This document shows positions 1 to 8,976 of a stretch of 64,000 bases of DNA, one piece after another; within the stretch, counting starts at the first letter, position 1, and the number at the start of each line of letters is the position of its first letter. This DNA is from Bordetella parapertussis (lineage in GTDB: Bacteria; Pseudomonadota; Gammaproteobacteria; Burkholderiales; Burkholderiaceae_A), in the NCBI GenBank assembly GCA_945877235.1, contig CAMCRF010000002.1, positions 182,455-246,454 on the forward strand. Direction: 5' to 3'. The translations under genes and the position numbers were made by a program. Below the pieces are notes generated by a model. That model searched no databases, had not been told where the DNA came from, and saw only the letters and a program-made list of their open reading frames with translations.

Positions 1-305
1 CCGGCCACGAAGTGATTGATCTGGCGAGAAAGTTCGAGGACGACGGCGTTGATGCTGTGCTCTACACCGATATTGGTCGAGACGGCATGCTCTCTGGCGT
101 CAATGTTGAGGCCACTCTTCGCCTCGCGCAGGCAGTCGCGATGCCGGTGATCGCCTCGGGCGGGATTGCCGGGCTCCAGGACATCCGGGCGCTGGCGCCG
201 CTGGTGTCTGAAGGCATTATGGGCGCTATTTTAGGCAGAGCCCTCTATGAAGGCCAGCTCGACTTGGCCCAGGCGCAGGCCCTCGTCGACGAGCTCTCCG
301 CCTAA
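1..305 (+). CDS. hisA: HisA, phosphoribosylformimino-AICAR isomerase (3' part)
   Basis: This is the C-terminal ~100 residues of a (beta/alpha)8 barrel isomerase that opens the ribose ring of ProFAR to PRFAR in histidine synthesis. The 5' part lies outside the window, and the reading frame is open from base 3. Visible family marks are YTDIGRDGM, which carries the second catalytic Asp of HisA (HisF would have TSMDRDG), and the phosphate-binding IASGGI loop. The stop is three bases before hisF, so the two genes are in one operon. The assignment over HisF is firm because a complete hisF follows. Confidence 0.95.
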   Translation, partial: GHEVIDLARKFEDDGVDAVLYTDIGRDGMLSGVNVEATLRLAQAVAMPVIASGGIAGLQDIRALAPLVSEGIMGAILGRALYEGQLDLAQAQALVDELSA

Positions 306-308
306 GCC

Positions 309-1073
309 GTGCTTGCCAAGCGCATCATTCCCTGCCTCGATGTCAATGCCGGTCGAGTGGTGAAGGGCACTAACTTTGTCGACTTGCGCGATGCAGGCGA
401 CCCTGTCGAGGTGGCCAAGCGCTACGACCTTCAAGGGGCCGATGAGCTCACATTTCTGGACATCACAGCCTCTTCCGATCAACGGGACCTCATCCTTCCC
501 ATGATCGAGGCCGTTGCGAATCAGGTCTTTATCCCGCTCACCGTCGGAGGCGGAGTGCGTCGGGTCGAAGATGTCTCCCGATTGCTCAACGCGGGCGCAG
601 ACAAGGCCAGCATGAACACCGCTGCCATCTCAGATCCCTCACTCATCTCTCAGGCCGCATCGAAGTTCGGTAGCCAGTGCATTGTGGTCGCCATTGATGC
701 CAAGCGTCGCACTCACGCTGACGGCTGGGAGGTGTTCACCCATGGCGGCAGAACCGCAACCGGCCGAGACGCGGTGGAGTGGGCCCGAGAGGTGGCAGAC
801 CGAGGTGCGGGAGAAATTTTGCTCACGAGCATGGATAGAGACGGAACAGGCCTGGGATTCGACCTCGAACTGACCGCAGCGATCTCTGATGCGGTGTCGG
901 TTCCGGTTATTGCTTCGGGCGGGGTGGGCAGCCTCGAGCATCTGCGAGAAGGCGTCGTCGAGGGCCACGCCGATGCGGTCTTGGCCGCGAGCATTTTCCA
1001 CTTCGGCCAGCACACCGTGGGCGAAGCGAAAGCCTACCTTCAGGCAAGGGGTGTCTGTGTCCGACTGGATTGA
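309..1073 (+). CDS. hisF: HisF, imidazole glycerol phosphate synthase cyclase subunit
   Basis: The 254-residue protein has the usual HisF length. It takes ammonia from HisH and converts PRFAR to imidazole glycerol phosphate and AICAR. The two catalytic aspartates are at the expected positions: Asp11 in IPCLDV and Asp130 in VVAIDAKRR. The phosphate-binding loops LTVGGGVR and VIASGGVGS are intact, and TSMDRDGTG is typical of HisF. The start is GTG, three bases after the hisA stop. The 3' end overlaps hisI by about 17 bases. hisH is not in the window and is expected upstream of hisA. Confidence 0.97.
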   Translation: MLAKRIIPCLDVNAGRVVKGTNFVDLRDAGDPVEVAKRYDLQGADELTFLDITASSDQRDLILPMIEAVANQVFIPLTVGGGVRRVEDVSRLLNAGADKASMNTAAISDPSLISQAASKFGSQCIVVAIDAKRRTHADGWEVFTHGGRTATGRDAVEWAREVADRGAGEILLTSMDRDGTGLGFDLELTAAISDAVSVPVIASGGVGSLEHLREGVVEGHADAVLAASIFHFGQHTVGEAKAYLQARGVCVRLD

Positions 1074-1443
1074 TCAGGTTCGATTCGATGCAAAAGGGCT
1101 TGTCACCGCCGTTGCACAGGATCACGCATCTGGCCGCGTGCTGATGGTGGCCTTCATGAATCGTGAAGCGTTGCAGGAGACTGTCTCAACCGGACGTGCA
1201 GTGTATTTCTCCCGTTCGCGAAATCAGTTGTGGCGTAAGGGAGAGTCCTCTGGACACGTTCAGACGGTGAATGAGATTCGACTCGACTGCGACGGCGACG
1301 TGGTCTTATTGCAAGTCGAACAGGGGGGCGGTATGGCTTGTCACACAGGTCGTGCATCATGCTTTTATTCCGTGTTGCAGCAAGGTCAGTGGGTTGCTGT
1401 CGACCCGGTGATCAAAGACCCTGAACTGATTTATGGAAAATAA
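1057..1443 (+). CDS. hisI: HisI, phosphoribosyl-AMP cyclohydrolase
   Basis: This is a stand-alone HisI domain of about 128 residues that opens the adenine ring of PR-AMP. Zinc and magnesium ligands are visible in the RLDCDGDVV segment (Cys78) and in [13 protein letters not shown] (Cys95 and Cys102). The substrate motif WRKGESSGH is intact. I chose the GTG at 1057 because an AAGGGG sequence lies just upstream and the protein then begins MSDWIDQ; GTG 1051 is the alternative. It overlaps the end of hisF. HisE is a separate following gene, not fused as in enteric bacteria. Confidence 0.95.
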   Translation: MSDWIDQVRFDAKGLVTAVAQDHASGRVLMVAFMNREALQETVSTGRAVYFSRSRNQLWRKGESSGHVQTVNEIRLDCDGDVVLLQVEQGGGMACHTGRASCFYSVLQQGQWVAVDPVIKDPELIYGK

Positions 1444-1777
1444 CCCAGACCCCATCCTCGCGCGCCTTGCAGATGTCATTTCGGCACGTCGGGTAGCGGA
1501 CCCAGAGACGAGCTACGTAGCGCGACTCTTGGCTAAGGCACCCGATGCAGTGCTCAAGAAAATTGGCGAGGAGGCCACGGAATTGGTCATGGCCGCCAAA
1601 GATGGCACTCCCGATCGCGTGGTTTCGGAAATGGCCGACCTCTGGTTTCACTGTCTTGTCGCCCTTGAGCAATACGGCCTCAGGCCAGAGGCTGTGCTGA
1701 ACGAGCTGCAGAGACGAGAGGGGCTGTCTGGACTCGATGAAAAAGCGGCTCGACGCGCCAAGGAAAGGGGAGCATGA
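1433..1777 (+). CDS. hisE: HisE, phosphoribosyl-ATP pyrophosphatase
   Basis: This 114-residue all-alpha MazG-fold protein hydrolyses PR-ATP to PR-AMP. The metal-binding motif EExxE...ExxD is present as [14 protein letters not shown] and [10 protein letters not shown]. Its ATG lies eleven bases inside the end of hisI, in another frame, which points to translational coupling. The stop overlaps the next gene by four bases (ATGA). Confidence 0.95.
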   Translation: MENNPDPILARLADVISARRVADPETSYVARLLAKAPDAVLKKIGEEATELVMAAKDGTPDRVVSEMADLWFHCLVALEQYGLRPEAVLNELQRREGLSGLDEKAARRAKERGA

Positions 1778-2118
1778 ACTGTATTTTCTGCAAGATTGTT
1801 GCGGGAGAGGTACCCGCAAGCCGGGTCTATGAAGACGAAGAGATCATCGTCTTCAAGGACATCCACCCCAAGGCCCCACTGCATCTGCTCATGATCCCTC
1901 GTGAACACATCTCGTCCATGGCTGATCTTCAACCCGAGCATACGACGGTCATGGGCAGAATGATGGTCTTGGCCCAAACCTTGGCCAAGGAGCATGGTTC
2001 TCCGGAGGGTTTTCGGGTGGTCATTAACACCGGTCGGGTGGGTCGGCAGGAGGTGTATCATCTGCATGCTCATTTGTTGGGCGGCCCAGAGCCGCTCGGG
2101 TCAGCTGCGTCGTTCTAG
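1774..2118 (+). CDS. hinT: HIT-family purine nucleoside phosphoramidase (HinT-like)
   Basis: The 114-residue protein is a histidine triad hydrolase. The triad reads H96-L-H98-A-H100-LL, with the final HAH carrying the catalytic histidine, and the N-terminal NCIFCKIV and [12 protein letters not shown] segments are typical of bacterial HinT. Members hydrolyse AMP-lysine or AMP-NH2 phosphoramidates in the cytosol. It overlaps hisE by four bases and so ends the histidine operon, a position this gene has in many Burkholderiales. The physiological substrate cannot be told from the sequence. Confidence 0.93.
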   Translation: MNCIFCKIVAGEVPASRVYEDEEIIVFKDIHPKAPLHLLMIPREHISSMADLQPEHTTVMGRMMVLAQTLAKEHGSPEGFRVVINTGRVGRQEVYHLHAHLLGGPEPLGSAASF

Positions 2119-2165
2119 CAGCGAGAGCCTCTCTTTCTCTTCACCCCTTTCAGCGGAGCATCGGC

Positions 2166-2411
2166 ATGGGTTCGTTCAGCATCTGGCACTGGTTGGTCGT
2201 TCTGGTCATCATTCTCTTGGTCTTCGGCACCAAGAAGCTCCGCAATCTTGGCTCCGACCTCGGCGGTGCAGTGAAGGGGTTCAAAGACGGCATGAAAGAA
2301 GCATCAGCCGACGATAAGGCTCCATCCGCTGACGCGACGCCCCCCAAAGTCGAGACCCAGACCATCGACGTACAGGCTCGGGACAAGACTCACCAAGACT
2401 CCAGCCGTTAG
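2166..2411 (+). CDS. tatA: TatA, Sec-independent translocase pore subunit
   Basis: The 81-residue protein has the TatA layout. A single N-terminal membrane helix (residues ~5-22, [15 protein letters not shown]) is followed by the FG hinge ([10 protein letters not shown]), an amphipathic helix and a charged, flexible tail. TatA oligomers form the passage for folded twin-arginine substrates. It is the first gene of tatABC, 47 bases after hinT, with SD-like GCGGAGC upstream. The Rieske protein encoded at 4914 is a likely client. Confidence 0.95.
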   Translation: MGSFSIWHWLVVLVIILLVFGTKKLRNLGSDLGGAVKGFKDGMKEASADDKAPSADATPPKVETQTIDVQARDKTHQDSSR

Positions 2412-2450
2412 CACTGAGGCTGGCTTCGAGCCTAATCGGGGCATGTCCTG

Positions 2451-2906
2451 ATGCTAGATATTGGGTTCTCTGAACTGCTTGTCATTGCCGCCGTGGCCCT
2501 TGTGGTGGTCGGGCCGCAGCGGCTCCCCGTACTCACGCGTACCGTGGGCACCCTGCTTGGGCGCGCCCAACGATACGTCAGTGACGTAAAGTCTGACATC
2601 CAGCGTCAGATGGACCTTGAGGAACTCCGCAAAATGAAGCAGGGCGTGGAGGACCTCGGCCAGAACCTACAGGCTTCGATGGACGATGCCCAGCGCGAGG
2701 TGGACGGCATCACCGCTGAACTCGAACAGGGCATGTCTGGGGAGCGCAACGACGGTTCTGATGTGGGCCTCGGCCGTCGGTTTGGTCAATACATCCAGGC
2801 ACCGGAGCGGTCGTGGACCCAAGAGCGTGAGGATGAGCGCATTGTTGATAAAGTGCGAAGCCGCATGCGCAAGCGTTATTTGAGGAAAAAGCCTCGCTAT
2901 GAGTGA
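2451..2906 (+). CDS. tatB: TatB, Tat receptor subunit
   Basis: The protein has 151 residues, a short N-terminal hydrophobic helix beginning MLDIGFSELLVIAAVALVVV, the conserved GPQRLP turn and a long charged amphipathic helix. Glu8 in GFSELL and the GPxRLP motif separate TatB from TatA. With TatC it forms the receptor that binds the twin-arginine signal. The C-terminal part is very charged (KVRSRMRKRYLRKK). The stop overlaps tatC by eight bases. Confidence 0.93.
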   Translation: MLDIGFSELLVIAAVALVVVGPQRLPVLTRTVGTLLGRAQRYVSDVKSDIQRQMDLEELRKMKQGVEDLGQNLQASMDDAQREVDGITAELEQGMSGERNDGSDVGLGRRFGQYIQAPERSWTQEREDERIVDKVRSRMRKRYLRKKPRYE

Positions 2907-3672
2907 CACCAAACCCGAGAGCCAGGCCTCTGCTGAGGAGGGCTTCATGTCCCACCTGGTCGAACTTCGCGACCGCTTGGTGCGTGCGGTGGGTGCGGTC
3001 TTATTGGTTTTCGTTGTGTTGGTTTACTGGGCTCCAGACATCTATTCCATTTTTGCCGATCCGCTCATCAAGGCCCTTCCCAAGGGATCGAGCATGATTG
3101 CAACAGACGTAACGGCCCCTTTCTTCGTCCCGATGAAAATCACCATGCTTGTGGCGTTCGTAGTCGCGCTGCCCTATGTGCTGTATCAAGCGTGGGCTTT
3201 TGTGGCACCTGGGCTCTATCAGCATGAGAAGCGCTTGGCGTTCCCGATCGTCGCATCAAGTTTCGTGTTGTTTCTGGTTGGGATGGCGTTCGCCTATTTC
3301 TTTGTATTTCCAGCAGTCTTTGGTTTCGTTGCTGCATACACGCCCGAAGGCGTCCAGATGGCCACTGACATCGACAAGTACCTCAGCTTCGCGCTGAGCC
3401 TTTTCTTGGTGTTTGGCTTGTCATTTGAGACTCCCGTCGTTCAGATGGTCCTTGTTCGCTTTGGCGTGGTGTCGCTCCAGAAAATGAAGGATTTCCGATC
3501 GTATTTCATCGTGATTGCCTTCGTCATCGCAGCGATTGTGACCCCACCCGACGTGATTTCGCAGCTGATGCTCGCCATACCGCTGTGCTTGCTCTATCAG
3601 CTTGGTATTTATCTTGCGGGCTGGATTACTCCCGAGAGGCCGGCGGACGCGGCTGAGGCCGCTGCCGAATAG
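2899..3672 (+). CDS. tatC: TatC, Tat receptor core subunit
   Basis: This is a 257-residue inner-membrane protein with six predicted helices. The family signature is near the N-terminus: FMSHLVELRDRLVRAV, the cytoplasmic segment that binds the signal peptide. The periplasmic loop FFVPMKI and a conserved Glu in FGLSFETPVVQ are also present. It overlaps tatB at the start. At the 3' end it overlaps the converging protease gene by 47 bases. Confidence 0.96.
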   Translation: MSDTKPESQASAEEGFMSHLVELRDRLVRAVGAVLLVFVVLVYWAPDIYSIFADPLIKALPKGSSMIATDVTAPFFVPMKITMLVAFVVALPYVLYQAWAFVAPGLYQHEKRLAFPIVASSFVLFLVGMAFAYFFVFPAVFGFVAAYTPEGVQMATDIDKYLSFALSLFLVFGLSFETPVVQMVLVRFGVVSLQKMKDFRSYFIVIAFVIAAIVTPPDVISQLMLAIPLCLLYQLGIYLAGWITPERPADAAEAAAE

Positions 3673-4813
3673 ACAGACGTACCGTCTGCTGTTTTCCGTC
3701 TCGAAAGAATGTGAGGGTGGCTTCTCGCCCCGGCTCAAGTGCTGCGATTCGTTGGATGAGCTCGTTGGAATTACGAACGGGTTTGTCGTTCACCGCGGTG
3801 AGCACATCCCCAACCCGAATGCCCGCACGTTCGGCTGCTCCGCCTCGCTCAAGCCCGGCAACAATGCTCCCCTCCGCTTTCGGTAATTTGAGGCCTTCCG
3901 CAATGGCTGCATTGACATCCTGGGGCTCAACCCCAATAAAGCCCCGGGAAACACGACCGTCCTTCACGATGCCTTGCAGGACTTTGCGGGCAAGGTCTGC
4001 AGAGATGGCAAAGCCAATGCCCATGTTTCCCCCGTCTCTGGAGTAGATGGCCGTGTTGATTCCCACCAGGCGACCTTGCGTGTCGACCAAGGCCCCACCC
4101 GAGTTGCCCGGGTTAATGGCTGCATCTGTCTGAATGAAGTCCTCAAACAGGGTGAGGTTGAGTTGATCTCGACCAAGCGCGCTCACGATCCCTTGGGTAA
4201 CCGTAAGCCCCACACCAAAGGGGTTGCCAATCGCGAGCACCGCGTCTCCCACGCGAAGCGTCGATGGGGAGCCAAACTCGACTGCAGGAAGGCCGTCGAG
4301 TTTTACCCTCAGCACGGCCAGATCACTCTCGGGGTCTGTGCCAATGATGCGAGCGGAAGCGCGACGACCGTCCGCGAGGGCCACCTCAATTTGATCTGCT
4401 CCCTCAATGACGTGGTGATTGGTCAGGATCAGACCGTCGGCGCTCACGATCACGCCCGAGCCGAGGCCGGTCTGTTCGGGTCCCTGTCTCCGGGGAGGCA
4501 GGGCATCCCCGAAAAACCTTCGAAACAAGGGGTCATCTAGAAAGGGGTGCGCAGCACCTTTTCGAGTCTGTGCTGCAAAGATGTAGACCACGGAGGGCAT
4601 CGCTTTCGCAGCGGCGTCCCCGTAGCCAGGCGAATCTCGCCCAGAGTTGGCTTGTAGTATGCCCAAGGGGTCACTCGGCAGCGTCAGGCCACTGGATGCT
4701 GTTCGTCCGGAGAGTTCTTGAAGCCAATGCGGCTTGAGTGTGCTCAGCACAAACAAAACCGCCAACGCCACCGTTGTCGCTTGTGCAAACAAGAGCCAAA
4801 TTCGACGAATCAT
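3626..4813 (-). CDS. DegS/AlgW-like membrane-anchored serine protease with one PDZ domain
   Basis: The 395-residue protein has an N-terminal anchor (residues ~5-24), a trypsin-like domain and one PDZ domain (about 285-385). The catalytic triad is complete: His134 in LTNHHVIEG, Asp164 in DPESDLAVL and Ser238 in NPGNSGGA. A single PDZ and the uncleaved anchor fit DegS/AlgW, the site-1 proteases of envelope stress signalling, better than DegP/DegQ, which have two PDZ domains. A role in anti-sigma cleavage is inference; no rseA-like gene is nearby. The C-terminus (RQRPQPRPPASRE) is proline-rich and converges on tatC. Confidence 0.9.
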   Translation of the reverse strand: MIRRIWLLFAQATTVALAVLFVLSTLKPHWLQELSGRTASSGLTLPSDPLGILQANSGRDSPGYGDAAAKAMPSVVYIFAAQTRKGAAHPFLDDPLFRRFFGDALPPRRQGPEQTGLGSGVIVSADGLILTNHHVIEGADQIEVALADGRRASARIIGTDPESDLAVLRVKLDGLPAVEFGSPSTLRVGDAVLAIGNPFGVGLTVTQGIVSALGRDQLNLTLFEDFIQTDAAINPGNSGGALVDTQGRLVGINTAIYSRDGGNMGIGFAISADLARKVLQGIVKDGRVSRGFIGVEPQDVNAAIAEGLKLPKAEGSIVAGLERGGAAERAGIRVGDVLTAVNDKPVRNSNELIQRIAALEPGREATLTFFRDGKQQTVRLSIRQRPQPRPPASRE

Positions 4814-4840
4814 GGGGGGATTATCTCTGGAATGGGGCTT

Positions 4841-4870
4841 TTGAGTGGGCTACAATCCCGTAGTTATAGA
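4841..4870 (+). promoter_or_regulatory. Candidate sigma70 promoter of petABC
   Basis: TTGAGT at 4841-4846 and TATAGA at 4865-4870 are separated by 18 bases. They lie in the 100-base divergent gap between the protease gene and petA, about 43 bases before the petA start. This is a match by eye only. TACAAT at 4851 is an alternative -10 with a poor -35. Confidence 0.4.
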
Positions 4871-4913
4871 AAACAACATCTCCTACCGCAGAGCAACAAA
4901 GACGGAGTGCACT

Positions 4914-5585
4914 ATGTCTACCGTACAACCCAATGGTCCTTTGCTTGGGCTGAAGTCTGAAGTCACCGAGGGCGAGTCCTTTTCGATGCCAAAGGGTGCA
5001 GAGCCCTCTCGACGCACCTGGATGATCACCTGTGGTGCTGCCGGCGGGGTCGCCGCTGCAGCGGTGGCGGTTCCCTTTGCGGCCTCTATGGCCCCCTCTG
5101 AGAAGGCGCGCTCTGCTGGAGCCCCTGTCGAGGTCGAAATCGCTGATCTGGCCCCTGGTGGCGTAAAAATCGTGGAATGGCGCGGCAAACCCGTCTGGGT
5201 CGTCCGGCGGACACCTGAGATGCTCGAGAGCCTCAAAGGCGTCGAGTCACAGCTCGCAGACCCGGGCTCGGACCGCAAGGACGTGCCCGTTCCTGAATAT
5301 GCGAAGAACCAGCATCGCTCCATCAAGCCCGAGTTCTTGGTGACCGTGGGCATTTGCACTCACTTGGGCTGTTCGCCAGTCAGCAAGTTCGCGGCTGGCG
5401 GATCGGACGGCATGACCGCAGACTGGACGGGTGGCTTTTTCTGCCCTTGCCACGGATCCACATTCGATATGGCCGGGCGTGTTTTCGCAAACAAGCCAGC
5501 GCCTGACAATCTCGAGGTACCCCGTCACATGTACCTCTCCGATACGAAGCTTGTAATCGGCCGCGACGAGAAGGGCGAGGCTTAA
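4914..5585 (+). CDS. petA: PetA, Rieske iron-sulfur subunit of cytochrome bc1
   Basis: The 223-residue protein carries the [2Fe-2S] cluster that takes electrons from quinol to cytochrome c1. The ligand boxes are intact: C148-T-H150-L-G-C153 and C177-P-C179-H180-G-S. A twin-arginine signal anchor is visible (SRRTWMITC, then a hydrophobic run at ~40-58), so export depends on Tat, whose genes lie 1.2 kb upstream. I chose ATG 4914 because GGAG lies seven bases upstream. The frame is open further 5', but no upstream start has such a site. It is the first gene of petABC. Confidence 0.96.
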   Translation: MSTVQPNGPLLGLKSEVTEGESFSMPKGAEPSRRTWMITCGAAGGVAAAAVAVPFAASMAPSEKARSAGAPVEVEIADLAPGGVKIVEWRGKPVWVVRRTPEMLESLKGVESQLADPGSDRKDVPVPEYAKNQHRSIKPEFLVTVGICTHLGCSPVSKFAAGGSDGMTADWTGGFFCPCHGSTFDMAGRVFANKPAPDNLEVPRHMYLSDTKLVIGRDEKGEA

Positions 5586-5623
5586 GGCCTCCCCGCGAAC
5601 CCCGACATTCGAGGAGCATAAAC

Positions 5624-7024
5624 ATGGCAGCAGAGAAAGTCGTTCAAGCCTCAGGTCTTCTGGGCTGGGTTGACCGCAGATTCCCTCTCATCTCGCTTTA
5701 TAAGGGGCACCTCTCCGAGTACTACGCGCCAAAGAATTTCAACTTTTTTTACTTCTTTGGCAGTCTGGCCATGCTCGTATTGGTGCTCCAGATCGTCACC
5801 GGCATTTTTCTGGTCATGCATTACAAGCCAGACGCCTCGCTAAATGCTGCTGGCATTCCAGTCGCGTTCGCCAGTGTGGAATACATCATGCGGGAGGTCC
5901 CGTTCGGTTGGGTCATTCGCTACATGCACTCCACCGGTGCATCTGCGTTCTTTGTGGTGGTCTTCCTCCACATGTTCCGAGGGCTCATTTATGGCTCTTA
6001 CCGCGAGCCGCGCGAGCTGATCTGGATTTTCGGCTGCCTCATTTTTCTCTGCCTCATGGCTGAAGCGTTCTTCGGTTACCTCCTCCCTTGGGGACAAATG
6101 TCCTTCTGGGGCGCTCAGGTCATCGTGAACCTCTTCGCTGCGGTTCCGCTCATCGGGCCTGATCTCGCCGTGTGGATCCGTGGTGATTTTGTGGTGGGAG
6201 ACGCCACCCTCAATCGATTCTTCGCCTTCCACGTCATCGCCATTCCATTGGTTTTGCTGGGACTCGTCGCCGCTCACATCATTGCGCTTCACGAGGTTGG
6301 CTCAAACAACCCCGATGGTGTTGAGATCAAAGCGAAGAAGGACAACAACGGCATTCCGCTCGACGGCATTCCCTTTCACCCTTATTACACCGTCCACGAT
6401 GTCGTGGGGATTGCCGGTTTCGCACTCATCTTTTTTGCAGTGGTTTTCTTCATGCCCGAAGGCGGCGGCTACTTCCTGGAGTTCAATAACTTCATTCCGG
6501 CCGACCCGCTGGTGACGCCCTCTCACATTGCGCCGGTCTGGTACTTCACCCCGTATTACTCCATGCTGCGCGCAACAACCGACATCTTTACCTGGGTCAT
6601 GGTGGCCTCCGCTGCGATCGCTGCGGGGTACTTCTGGGTGAAGCAACAAGGGCTGCTGAAGGTCGGTGGAGCCGTTGCAATGATCGTGCTGGCCGTTGCT
6701 TTCCGGGTATTTGACGCAAAGTTCTGGGGGGTTGTGGTCATGGGCGGGGCCGTGATCATCATGTTCTTCCTGCCTTGGCTCGACAAATCGCCAGTCAAGT
6801 CCATTCGGCAGCGTCCGGGCTGGCAGAAATGGCTCTACGGTGTCTTCGTAGTGAATTTCTTCGTGTTGGGATACTTGGGTGTGATGCCTCCCACCACAGC
6901 CGGCACGATCGTGTCCCAAGTCGGAACGGTCTTCTATTTCGGGTTCTTCCTGCTAATGCCTGTCTGGACTCGCATGGGTGATTACAAGCCAGTGCCGGAG
7001 CGCGTGAGCTTTCAGGCGCACTGA
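5624..7024 (+). CDS. petB: PetB, cytochrome b subunit of the bc1 complex
   Basis: This is a 466-residue polytopic protein holding hemes bL and bH. The four heme histidines are in YMHSTGASAFFVVVFLHMF and FHVIAIPLVLLGLVAAHI. The Qo-site motif is PVWY (HIAPVWYFTPYY) rather than PEWY, a variant known from beta- and gammaproteobacteria. The protein is longer than mitochondrial cytochrome b because of extra C-terminal helices. It is preceded by a clear GAGGAGC site and lies 38 bases after petA. Confidence 0.97.
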   Translation: MAAEKVVQASGLLGWVDRRFPLISLYKGHLSEYYAPKNFNFFYFFGSLAMLVLVLQIVTGIFLVMHYKPDASLNAAGIPVAFASVEYIMREVPFGWVIRYMHSTGASAFFVVVFLHMFRGLIYGSYREPRELIWIFGCLIFLCLMAEAFFGYLLPWGQMSFWGAQVIVNLFAAVPLIGPDLAVWIRGDFVVGDATLNRFFAFHVIAIPLVLLGLVAAHIIALHEVGSNNPDGVEIKAKKDNNGIPLDGIPFHPYYTVHDVVGIAGFALIFFAVVFFMPEGGGYFLEFNNFIPADPLVTPSHIAPVWYFTPYYSMLRATTDIFTWVMVASAAIAAGYFWVKQQGLLKVGGAVAMIVLAVAFRVFDAKFWGVVVMGGAVIIMFFLPWLDKSPVKSIRQRPGWQKWLYGVFVVNFFVLGYLGVMPPTTAGTIVSQVGTVFYFGFFLLMPVWTRMGDYKPVPERVSFQAH

Positions 7025-7050
7025 CAACCCACATGAACAAGAGAGCATCT

Positions 7051-7854
7051 ATGAAATCCTCCATGTCCACACTTTCGATCGGGGCCATCATCCGCGGGGG
7101 TTCCCGTATGCTGGCGGCAGCGGGTTTTGCCTTGCTCGGATCTGTTGCGATCGCTGCCGGTGGGGCGGTAAAGCTCGACACCTTCCCCACCACAAAGCTC
7201 ACCGATCAAGCAGCCCTCCAAAATGGCGCAAAGCTTTTCATGAACTACTGCCTGGGCTGTCATGGCATTTCTCAGGTGCGCTACAACAAGCTGCGTGAGT
7301 TGGGGCTCAATGAGGAGCAGATCAAATCCAACCTCATCCTGACATCAGCGAAGTTTGGTGATCCGATCATGACGACGCTAAACCTCAAAGATGCTGCCGA
7401 ATGGTTTGGCAAGGCACCCCCAGACCTGTCGCTCACGGCCCGCTCGCGTTCGAGCCACTCCGGCACCGGTGCGGACTGGATTTACACCTATCTTCGCAGC
7501 TACTATCTCGATCCGTCACGGCCTACGGGTTGGAACAACCTCACGTACCCTGCGGTGGGCATGCCCCATGTCCTTTGGGAGCTTCAGGGACAGAACGAGG
7601 CGGTCTTTAAAACCGTGAAAGACCACGGCCAAGACGTTCAAGTCTTCGATAAGTTTGTGCAGACAAGCAAGGGCTCGCTCTCGACAGCCGATTACGACAA
7701 CACGATTGCCGACCTCACCGCGTTTCTGGCTTGGGTGGCTGAACCCTCTGCCATGGCCCGTAAGCAGGTGGGCGTGTGGGTTCTACTTTTCCTGGCGGTC
7801 TTCTTCTTATTCGCATGGCGCCTCAATGCGGCCTACTGGAAAGACATTAAGTAG
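7051..7854 (+). CDS. petC: PetC, cytochrome c1 subunit of the bc1 complex
   Basis: The protein of about 267 residues has a signal peptide, one CxxCH heme-attachment motif (NYCLGCHG), a likely axial Met in YPAVGMPHVLWELQ, and a C-terminal membrane anchor (WVLLFLAVFFLFAWRL). It passes electrons from the Rieske protein to soluble cytochrome c or an oxidase. The chosen ATG at 7051 has an AGAG site. An in-frame ATG at 7033 would add six residues but has no such site. It closes the pet operon and is followed by a terminator-like hairpin. Confidence 0.95.
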   Translation: MKSSMSTLSIGAIIRGGSRMLAAAGFALLGSVAIAAGGAVKLDTFPTTKLTDQAALQNGAKLFMNYCLGCHGISQVRYNKLRELGLNEEQIKSNLILTSAKFGDPIMTTLNLKDAAEWFGKAPPDLSLTARSRSSHSGTGADWIYTYLRSYYLDPSRPTGWNNLTYPAVGMPHVLWELQGQNEAVFKTVKDHGQDVQVFDKFVQTSKGSLSTADYDNTIADLTAFLAWVAEPSAMARKQVGVWVLLFLAVFFLFAWRLNAAYWKDIK

Positions 7855-7885
7855 CACAAGCCCTTCGTAGGTTTAGTCACACAGT

Positions 7886-7917
7886 GGGGCGGGCCTTGAG
7901 CCTGCCCCGCGCTTTTT
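7886..7917 (+). terminator. Rho-independent terminator after petABC
   Basis: The hairpin has arms 7886-7894 (GGGGCGGGC) and 7900-7908 (GCCTGCCCC) with one G-U pair and a CTTGA loop. It is followed by GCGC and five T bases at 7913-7917. It lies between petC and sspA in the right orientation to end petABC transcription. Confidence 0.7.
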
Positions 7918-7932
7918 GGGAGTTTGTCAGAC

Positions 7933-8532
7933 ATGATGGTCCTTTACTCGGGCACGACCTGCCCTTTCAGTCAGCGCTGCCGATTTGTGCTTTTCGAAAA
8001 GGGCATGGACTTCGAGATTCGAGACGTTGACCTCTTCAACAAGCCAGAGGACATCTCGGTCATGAACCCATATGGGCAGGTGCCCATTCTGGTTGAACGA
8101 GATCTGATTCTCTATGAATCCAACATCATCAACGAATACATCGATGAGCGGTTTCCGCATCCCCAGCTCATGCCCGCAGACCCAGTTCAGCGTGCACGTG
8201 CACGATTGCTGCTCCTGAACTTCGAGCGCGAAGTCTTCATTCATCTCGATGCAATCGAGAAGCAAGATGCCAAGCGAATGGATCGTGCGCGCGCCATCAT
8301 CCGTGATCGGCTCTCTCAACTCGCTCCTGTGGTCACCAAATCGAAATTCATGATGGGAGAAGAGTTCACCATGATCGACGTAGCGCTTGCACCGCTGCTC
8401 TGGCGCTTGGACCATTACGGAATTGAGCTACCCAAGACTGCTGCGCCAGTGCTGAAGTACGCCGAACGCATCTTCGCGAGGCCTGCTTTTTTCGAGGCCC
8501 TCACGCCCTCTGAAAAGGTCATGCGACGTTGA
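7933..8532 (+). CDS. sspA: SspA, stringent starvation protein A (GST fold)
   Basis: The ~199-residue protein has an N-terminal thioredoxin-like domain (MMVLYSGTTCPFSQRCRFVL) and a C-terminal helical GST domain. In SspA the fold binds RNA polymerase rather than glutathione; the CPFSQRCR and NPYGQVPILVERD segments are characteristic. ATG 7933 was chosen because GGGAG lies about 11 bases upstream and homologues start MMVLYS. A TTG at 7924 would be too close to that site. It is paired with sspB, overlapping it by four bases, next to petABC as in many Burkholderiales. Confidence 0.93.
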   Translation: MMVLYSGTTCPFSQRCRFVLFEKGMDFEIRDVDLFNKPEDISVMNPYGQVPILVERDLILYESNIINEYIDERFPHPQLMPADPVQRARARLLLLNFEREVFIHLDAIEKQDAKRMDRARAIIRDRLSQLAPVVTKSKFMMGEEFTMIDVALAPLLWRLDHYGIELPKTAAPVLKYAERIFARPAFFEALTPSEKVMRR

Positions 8533-8954
8533 CCGAGCCCGCCTCGACCAAGCCGTATCTGGTGCGCGCCATTTACGAATGGTGCACAGACAACGGTTAC
8601 ACGCCGTATGTTGCGGTCGTGGTCGATGAGCACACCCGGGTTCCCGTGGCCCACGTCAGGAGTGGTGAGATCGTGCTCAACATCAGTGCCCTCGCCACCC
8701 ATCGGCTTCAGATGACCAATTCTGAGCTGACGTTTACCGCACGCTTCTCTGGCGTAGCAGAGGATCTCTGGGTCCCGATGACCCAGATTGCCGCCATCTA
8801 CGCCAAGGAGACTGGGCACGGGATGGCCTTCGAGGTCCCCAAGCCGCTTGCGATTCAAGATGTTGCGGCAGAGCCGCCAGATGACGACCCACCGAGTCCT
8901 CTGGACCCGGGAGCGGCCCCAAAAGGTCGTCCCGCGCTGCGACGCGTGAAATAG
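8529..8954 (+). CDS. sspB: SspB, ClpXP specificity-enhancing factor
   Basis: The 141-residue protein has the SspB fold at its N-terminus (SSTKPYLVRAIYEWC-like segment, VAHVRSGEIVLNIS, FTARFSG). This part grips ssrA-tagged proteins for ClpXP. A proline- and acid-rich tail follows and should carry the ClpX-docking end (residues ~115-141). The start is TTG inside the sspA stop region, so translation is probably coupled to sspA. Confidence 0.92.
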   Translation: MTEPASTKPYLVRAIYEWCTDNGYTPYVAVVVDEHTRVPVAHVRSGEIVLNISALATHRLQMTNSELTFTARFSGVAEDLWVPMTQIAAIYAKETGHGMAFEVPKPLAIQDVAAEPPDDDPPSPLDPGAAPKGRPALRRVK

Positions 8955-8976
8955 GCGACAATATAAGCATGTGCAA

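Noticed and set aside
3626..4813. Calling the protease DegP or DegQ
   Set aside because: It has one PDZ domain and an uncleaved N-terminal anchor; DegP/Q have two PDZ domains and a cleaved signal.
6302..6919. 205-codon minus-strand frame
   Set aside because: It is antisense to cytochrome b and made of low-complexity His/Arg/Glu-rich sequence.
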